Assembly: GCF_900115435.1 (NCBI RefSeq)
Contig: NZ_FOWK01000010.1
Coordinates: 1 to 64,000 of the forward strand
DNA: 64,000 nt
Direction of reading: 5' to 3'
Origin: Prevotella sp. tf2-5
GTDB taxonomy: Bacteria; Bacteroidota; Bacteroidia; Bacteroidales; Bacteroidaceae
The notes beneath the pieces are model-generated. The model was not told where the DNA came from. It did no database searches and saw only the letters and a list, made by a program, of their open reading frames with translations. Shown here in pieces: positions 60,075-64,000 of this stretch. Position 1 is the stretch's first letter. Every line of letters begins with the position of its first letter. A program made the position numbers and the translations under genes.

Positions 60075-61250
60075 TTATTTGTAGTTTCTTGCCTTGCTAT
60101 CGAGGTCTGAAAGGCGGTCAAGTGCAGCTTGCAATGTCTCGTCGCGCTTGGCAAAATGGAAACGAATCAGATGATGCACATCCTCTTTGAAGAAGCAACT
60201 GCCAGGAACAGCTCCCACACCTACATGTTCAGCGAGCCATTCGCAGAAATGCAGGTCATCCTTCACACCATACTTTGAGACGTCAAGCATCACATAATAG
60301 GCTCCTTCGGGATCAGTAAACTCCAATCCGAACTGTCTCAATCCGTCACAAAACAGATGTTTCATGTGAGTATAATGTGCCTGCAAGCCCTCGTAATAGG
60401 AATCTGGGAAACATAGGCCAACTGTGGCAGCCTCCATCAGCGGAGCCGCTGCACCAACAGTCAGGAAGTCATGCACCTTCTTCACCCGGTCGATGATGCG
60501 TTCCGGGGCAATGACATAGCCAAGTCGCCAACCTGTGATGCTGTAGGTCTTGGAAAGCGAGCTGCATGAGATGGTGCGCTCCAACATGCCTGGAAGTGTG
60601 GAGATATAGACATGCTTGTGAGGCGTATAGACGATGTGCTCATAGACCTCATCGGTTATCACATAGCCGTCGTACCTTATGACGATATCTGCTATCGTCT
60701 GGAGTTCTTCGCGTGAAAAAACCTTACCGCAGGGGTTAGACGGGTTACAGAGCACCAATGCCTTGGCACCCTGTCTGAAGGCATCCTCTATCAGGTTGGC
60801 ATCGAAAAAGAATGTAGGCGGCACGAGCGGGATGTATATCGGCTCAGCACCGCTCAGAATGGTGTCTGCCGTATAGTTCTCATAGAACGGTGAAAAGATG
60901 GCCACTTTGTCGCCTGGATTCACAACGGTCATCATGGCTGCCATCATGGCCTCTGTAGAACCGCATGTCACCACGATATTCTTATCGGGGTCAATGTCCA
61001 GACCAGTGAAGTGACTTTGTTTCTTAGCCAATGCCTCACGGAAGTTCTGCGCTCCCCATGTAATTGCATACTGGTGGGGGCCACGAGGGGCAATCTCCGC
61101 CAGACGGTCTGTTATCTCCTTTGGAGGGTAGAAGTCTGGGAATCCCTGAGAGAGATTGATGGCTCCGTACCTGTTTGATATCCTTGTCATCCTACGGATA
61201 ACGGAATCGGTAAATTCTGCTGTTCTTGTTGATAACGGTCGCATATTCAT
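60075..61250 (-). CDS. Class I/II PLP aminotransferase (YbdL/KAT-like)
   Basis: 391 residues. AINLSQGFPDFYPP at the N-terminus, CNPSNPCGKV, ITDEVYEH and SSLSKTYSITGWRLGY with the PLP lysine are typical of methionine or kynurenine-type aminotransferases. The ATG overlaps the stop of the 47-residue gene (TAATG), so expression is coupled. The physiological substrate is not certain. Confidence 0.9.
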   Translation of the reverse strand: MNMRPLSTRTAEFTDSVIRRMTRISNRYGAINLSQGFPDFYPPKEITDRLAEIAPRGPHQYAITWGAQNFREALAKKQSHFTGLDIDPDKNIVVTCGSTEAMMAAMMTVVNPGDKVAIFSPFYENYTADTILSGAEPIYIPLVPPTFFFDANLIEDAFRQGAKALVLCNPSNPCGKVFSREELQTIADIVIRYDGYVITDEVYEHIVYTPHKHVYISTLPGMLERTISCSSLSKTYSITGWRLGYVIAPERIIDRVKKVHDFLTVGAAAPLMEAATVGLCFPDSYYEGLQAHYTHMKHLFCDGLRQFGLEFTDPEGAYYVMLDVSKYGVKDDLHFCEWLAEHVGVGAVPGSCFFKEDVHHLIRFHFAKRDETLQAALDRLSDLDSKARNYK

Positions 61251-61393
61251 TAGCTTTCGTTGATATAGTTCTTCGTTGACATATCGTAATACAGGGCCTC
61301 TAACTCTGCTAACGTCAACTTCTCAACAGAATGCTCGATGATTCGTATCAGTTCATCACGTCGGTAATCGTCAGATTGTCCAAAATGTGCCAT
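61250..61393 (-). CDS. 47-residue protein coupled to the aminotransferase
   Basis: MAHFGQSDDYRRDELIRIIE leads into a Leu/Glu-rich helix (EKLTLAELEALYYDMSTKNY) and a stop that overlaps the aminotransferase ATG. An intact frame with strong helix content, likely a small structural or partner protein. I know of no family. It begins 13 nt after the umuD-like remnant on the same strand. Confidence 0.6.
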   Translation of the reverse strand: MAHFGQSDDYRRDELIRIIEHSVEKLTLAELEALYYDMSTKNYINES

Positions 61394-61405
61394 AGTCTAT
61401 CTTTT

Positions 61406-61655
61406 TTATTTGAGTTTTATAATGTCGCTCCAACGGGTGGTCGGATTCTTACTTCTAAAATCGTGCTTGATGGCATTGGCAAACACTTCAGCCTTTCCCT
61501 TGCCGTTCTTCAGGGTGACGGATATAGTCACGATTAAAGTCCAGCGTCTCATGCCTATAATCATCAGCCGGACTGGGAAATCCTGCTGCTACTCCAGCAT
61601 GTTCCAATTCCAGCTTGGTGTCGAACACACCTTTGATTATCTTGATATTACCCAT
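61406..61655 (-). pseudogene. umuD-like (S24 peptidase) remnant
   Basis: From ATG 61655 the frame reads MGNIKIIKGVFDTKLELEHA and AGFPSPADDYRHETLDFNRD followed by YIRHPE, as in UmuD. It then shifts frame near 61510 to KNGKGKAEVFANAIKHDF and ends at 61406. The catalytic Ser-Lys part is missing. A TATCTTTG box (61695-61688) upstream is still intact. Confidence 0.6.
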
Positions 61656-61717
61656 CTCCAAATCCTAATTATTCTCAAATCTTGGCACAAAGATAGCGAT
61701 TTTACGCTGATAATTGG

Positions 61718-61725
61718 TAATTTTG
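61718..61725 (+). promoter_or_regulatory. -7 box of the flavin reductase gene
   Basis: TAATTTTG, with a leader of about 45 nt to ATG 61776. Confidence 0.45.
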
Positions 61726-61775
61726 TCACCATATTTAAATGTATTTATGCAAAAGAGAATTTAAAAACAAATATT

Positions 61776-62339
61776 ATGAAGAGTTTTAAGTCTACAGCGT
61801 GGCTACTGCCACAACCAGTGCTGATTATCGGCACTTACGATAAAGAAGGAAAGCCCAATGCCATGAATGCCGCTTGGGGAGGTCAGTGGGATATGCATGA
61901 GATTATGATCTCACTTGGTTCACATCAGACGACGGACAACCTTGCCGTTAACCCTGAGTTCACAGTTACCTTCGCAACTGCTGACACTTTAGTAGCATCT
62001 GACTATGTGGGCATCGCCAGTGGCAGGAACACCCCTGACAAGATGCAGAAAGCGGGGTGGACTATCGAGAAGGCTCCCAATGTGAATGCACCTGTATTCA
62101 AGGAGTTTCCTATGACGCTTGAATGCCGTGTAAAGCAGAAAATTGACGAGAGTGAGACCGGCTATTACCTCGTAGCTGAAATCGTGAACATCCTCTGTGA
62201 TGAAAAGTATCTGGCAGAAGATGGCAAACCCGATGTGGAGAAGATGAATCTGATCACCTTCGATCCTGTTCATCATACTTACATCCAGCTAGGTAAGTCC
62301 GTAGGCAATGCTTTCGCTGACGGCAAGCAATTGAAATAA
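61776..62339 (+). CDS. Flavin reductase-like protein (FMN-binding split barrel)
   Basis: 187 residues from ATG 61776 (the longer upstream frame overlaps the umuD remnant and is rejected). STAWLLPQPVLIIGTYDKEGKPNAMNAAWGG, quoted in sense of its first 16 residues, is the family N-terminus; NPEFTVTF and GYYLVAEIVNI follow. It binds FMN; the partner is unknown. Four genes follow with short gaps. Confidence 0.87.
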   Translation: MKSFKSTAWLLPQPVLIIGTYDKEGKPNAMNAAWGGQWDMHEIMISLGSHQTTDNLAVNPEFTVTFATADTLVASDYVGIASGRNTPDKMQKAGWTIEKAPNVNAPVFKEFPMTLECRVKQKIDESETGYYLVAEIVNILCDEKYLAEDGKPDVEKMNLITFDPVHHTYIQLGKSVGNAFADGKQLK

Positions 62340-62348
62340 AAACGTCAT

Positions 62349-63086
62349 ATGAAAAAGAAACAGTTCTCAATATTATGCATTGGCCTCATACTGACAGCAT
62401 GCGGACAGCAGAACAAAAATGAAACGACAATGGACTTCACAGATGATGTTCAGACAGCACTCGCCGACAGCGGGCGCATTGATTTAAACAGCCTTCAATG
62501 GACAAGGGAACCAAAGGGCTATGAGGTGAAGGACGACACAATCCTTATCACCACCGCACCAAAGACCGACCTCTGGCAGCGCACTTACTATCACTTCCAG
62601 AACGACAATGCACCTGTATTGCAGATGAAGACCCGCGAGAAGTTTTTCAGCTTCGTGGTGAAGACCGATTTTACAGGCAGTCATCACCGTTTTGACCAGT
62701 GTGGCATCGTGATGTATCTCGACAGCGAGAACTGGCTGAAAGGCTCTGTGGAATACGAGAACGACGAGTTCCAACATCTGGGCAGCGTAGTGACGAACAA
62801 TGGCTACTCTGACTGGGCCACGACGGCCATCCCCGCTAATGTGAAAACCATGTGGTATAGATTCTCCCGCCGCGAGGATGACTACTGCATCGAGTGCTCT
62901 TCCGACGGACAGGCATTCAGCCAGATGCGTGTCTGCCACATACCTGTAGCCGCCGATGAAATCAGCTTCGGCATTTATGCCTGCTCGCCCGAAGAGTCAT
63001 CCTTTACAGCCATATTCTCCGATATGAAAATCACCGAATGTGCATGGAAGGCTCACGACGGCCAGCTGCCAGACGAGAACATGTAA
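62349..63086 (+). CDS. DUF1349 lipoprotein
   Basis: 245 residues. Signal peptide ends with ILTAC (lipobox). FFSFVVKTDFTGSHHRFDQCGIVMYLDSENWLKGSVEY, in short the DQCGIVMYLDSENWLK core, and ISFGIYACSPEESSFTAIFSD identify the DUF1349/ConA-like fold. It may bind a carbohydrate at the cell surface; that is inference. Confidence 0.86.
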   Translation: MKKKQFSILCIGLILTACGQQNKNETTMDFTDDVQTALADSGRIDLNSLQWTREPKGYEVKDDTILITTAPKTDLWQRTYYHFQNDNAPVLQMKTREKFFSFVVKTDFTGSHHRFDQCGIVMYLDSENWLKGSVEYENDEFQHLGSVVTNNGYSDWATTAIPANVKTMWYRFSRREDDYCIECSSDGQAFSQMRVCHIPVAADEISFGIYACSPEESSFTAIFSDMKITECAWKAHDGQLPDENM

Positions 63087-63356
63087 ATGACTAACAACGT
63101 ATTTCCATATTATCTGATATTTATTAATATCGTTACATTTCTCGTGTACGGTATTGATAAGTGGAAAGCGAAGCAAGGAAGCTGGCGCATATCGGAAGCA
63201 ACTTTGCTGATGCTTGCAGTCATCGGAGGCACTATCGGTGCTTTGCTGGGCATGCAAGTGTGGCGCCACAAGACGATGCACAAGAAGTTCAAGTATGGAC
63301 TTCCACTGATTCTGTTGGCACAGATTGCCCTCATATATTTGATAAGCAACAATTAA
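63087..63356 (+). CDS. DUF1294 family small membrane protein
   Basis: 89 residues, three hydrophobic segments. YGIDKWKAKQGSWRISE and IGGTIGALLGMQVWRHKT are the DUF1294 signature. Function unknown. Its ATG directly follows the stop of the DUF1349 gene. Confidence 0.9.
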   Translation: MTNNVFPYYLIFINIVTFLVYGIDKWKAKQGSWRISEATLLMLAVIGGTIGALLGMQVWRHKTMHKKFKYGLPLILLAQIALIYLISNN

Positions 63357-63363
63357 GGATTCC

Positions 63364-64000
63364 ATGACGCTGACCTACATCTTCCATAGTGGTTTTGTGC
63401 TCGAAACGGAGCAGTCCATCCTGGTATTCGACTACTGGCTTGATCCCAGTGGTGTGATGGACAGCGTGATACAGAGCGAGAAGCCCATGTATGTCTTCTC
63501 CAGCCACTTCCATGAAGACCACTTTACGAAGGATATCTTTGAGTGGAAGAAGCAGCGTGAGGGTGTCACCTACATTCTCTCCAAGGACATCTACAAACAT
63601 CGGAGAGCCAGCAAGGAGGATGCTGACGTATGGTTGGCAAAAGGTGGTATATGGTCTGACGATACCATATCCGTATGGGCATTAGGCAGCACAGACAGCG
63701 GCGTGTCGTGGATTGTTGAGACCGAAGGTAAACGTATCTTTCATGCGGGCGACCTGAACAACTGGTATGCCAAGTTCCTGACGGACGACAATCCTGATCA
63801 GCAGCGATACAGCTTTGAGATGGAAGAGACGTTCAACCCGATAGCTCACGAGAAGCAATTCCTTGGCGAATTGAAGGACATCCGCAAGGTCGCCGATAGT
63901 TTCGATGTGGTGATGTTTCCCATAGATGGACGTGTCGGCAACGGCTATACCCTTGGTGGCCGGCAATTCATCGAGCGGTTCAAAGTCGGACTGTTCGTCC
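63364..64000 (+). CDS. Metallo-beta-lactamase-fold hydrolase, 3' end beyond the window
   Basis: 212 residues seen. SSHFHEDHF carries the HxHxDH metal site (H48, H50, D52, H53), and FHAGDLNNW the following ligand Asp. The N-terminus (YIFHSGFVLETEQSILVFDYW) fits the UlaG/YwtB-like branch. Substrate unknown. It begins 7 nt after the DUF1294 stop and continues past 64000. Confidence 0.85.
   Translation, partial: MTLTYIFHSGFVLETEQSILVFDYWLDPSGVMDSVIQSEKPMYVFSSHFHEDHFTKDIFEWKKQREGVTYILSKDIYKHRRASKEDADVWLAKGGIWSDDTISVWALGSTDSGVSWIVETEGKRIFHAGDLNNWYAKFLTDDNPDQQRYSFEMEETFNPIAHEKQFLGELKDIRKVADSFDVVMFPIDGRVGNGYTLGGRQFIERFKVGLFV

Noticed and set aside
59818..60084. 88-residue plus-strand ORF
   Set aside because: Composition looks random, it begins before a terminator and overlaps the aminotransferase end.

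Overview
The window looks like chromosome of a Bacteroidales species, most likely a Prevotellaceae member. The reasons are the many promoters with a TAnnTTTG -7 box, often with TTTG or TTG about 20 bp upstream, a hybrid histidine kinase/response regulator/AraC protein, a tmRNA whose tag reads GETKYALAA, type B ribosomal protein L31, secreted GH2/GH29 enzymes, and moderate GC. No rRNA or tRNA gene was seen.

Layout. 1-620: transposase tail, a 174-bp MITE-like element and a dispersed 3' repeat. 648-3972: membrane sugar-nucleotide dehydratase and TrpB2-type tryptophan synthase. 4195-11194: sodium:solute symporter with a one-protein two-component regulator, a candidate small RNA, thioredoxin reductase, glutathione peroxidase, L31, a DUF308 protein and a histidine phosphatase. 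11117-28927: a surface-polysaccharide locus, mostly on the minus strand (Wza-like export protein, Wzz-like chain-length protein, acetyltransferase, Wzx, Wzy, UDP-sugar dehydrogenase, glycosyltransferases, deacetylase, WecA-like and WcaJ-like initiating transferases, Wzi), which ends next to a secreted repeat-rich protein. 29064-29462: ssrA, whose 3' end is duplicated 98 bp downstream.

29603-35430 is a four-gene minus-strand operon that I consider the best candidate for something undescribed. It encodes a TMEM43-like membrane protein, an exported nucleoside-hydrolase/zeta-toxin-like kinase fusion, a lipoprotein carrying a second copy of the same kinase domain, and a large lipoprotein of unknown function. 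35565-38209: acid phosphatase, VanW and GNAT proteins. 38310-38940: a mosaic of short palindromic tandem repeats, several with an exact 22-nt period. 39071-47037: a type I restriction-modification operon (hsdR, hsdM, DUF1016 nuclease, hsdS) facing an inverted, promoterless second hsdS. The shared inverted repeats predict four specificity alleles by DNA inversion.

47204-64000: NUDIX, von Willebrand A, TIGR04076, DUF2023-flavodoxin, DUF418, GH2 and GH29, a sigma-like/macro-like fusion followed by a NUDIX hydrolase, several decayed genes (cupin tail, a 4Fe-4S membrane protein broken at a C7 tract, a umuD remnant), a paralogue of the repeat-rich secreted protein, an aminotransferase with a 47-residue upstream gene, a flavin reductase, and DUF1349, DUF1294 and metallo-beta-lactamase-fold proteins. 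Two repeat themes run through the window: heptanucleotide tandem repeats at minus-strand gene ends, twice inside coding sequence, and 22-nt palindromic arrays at two loci.
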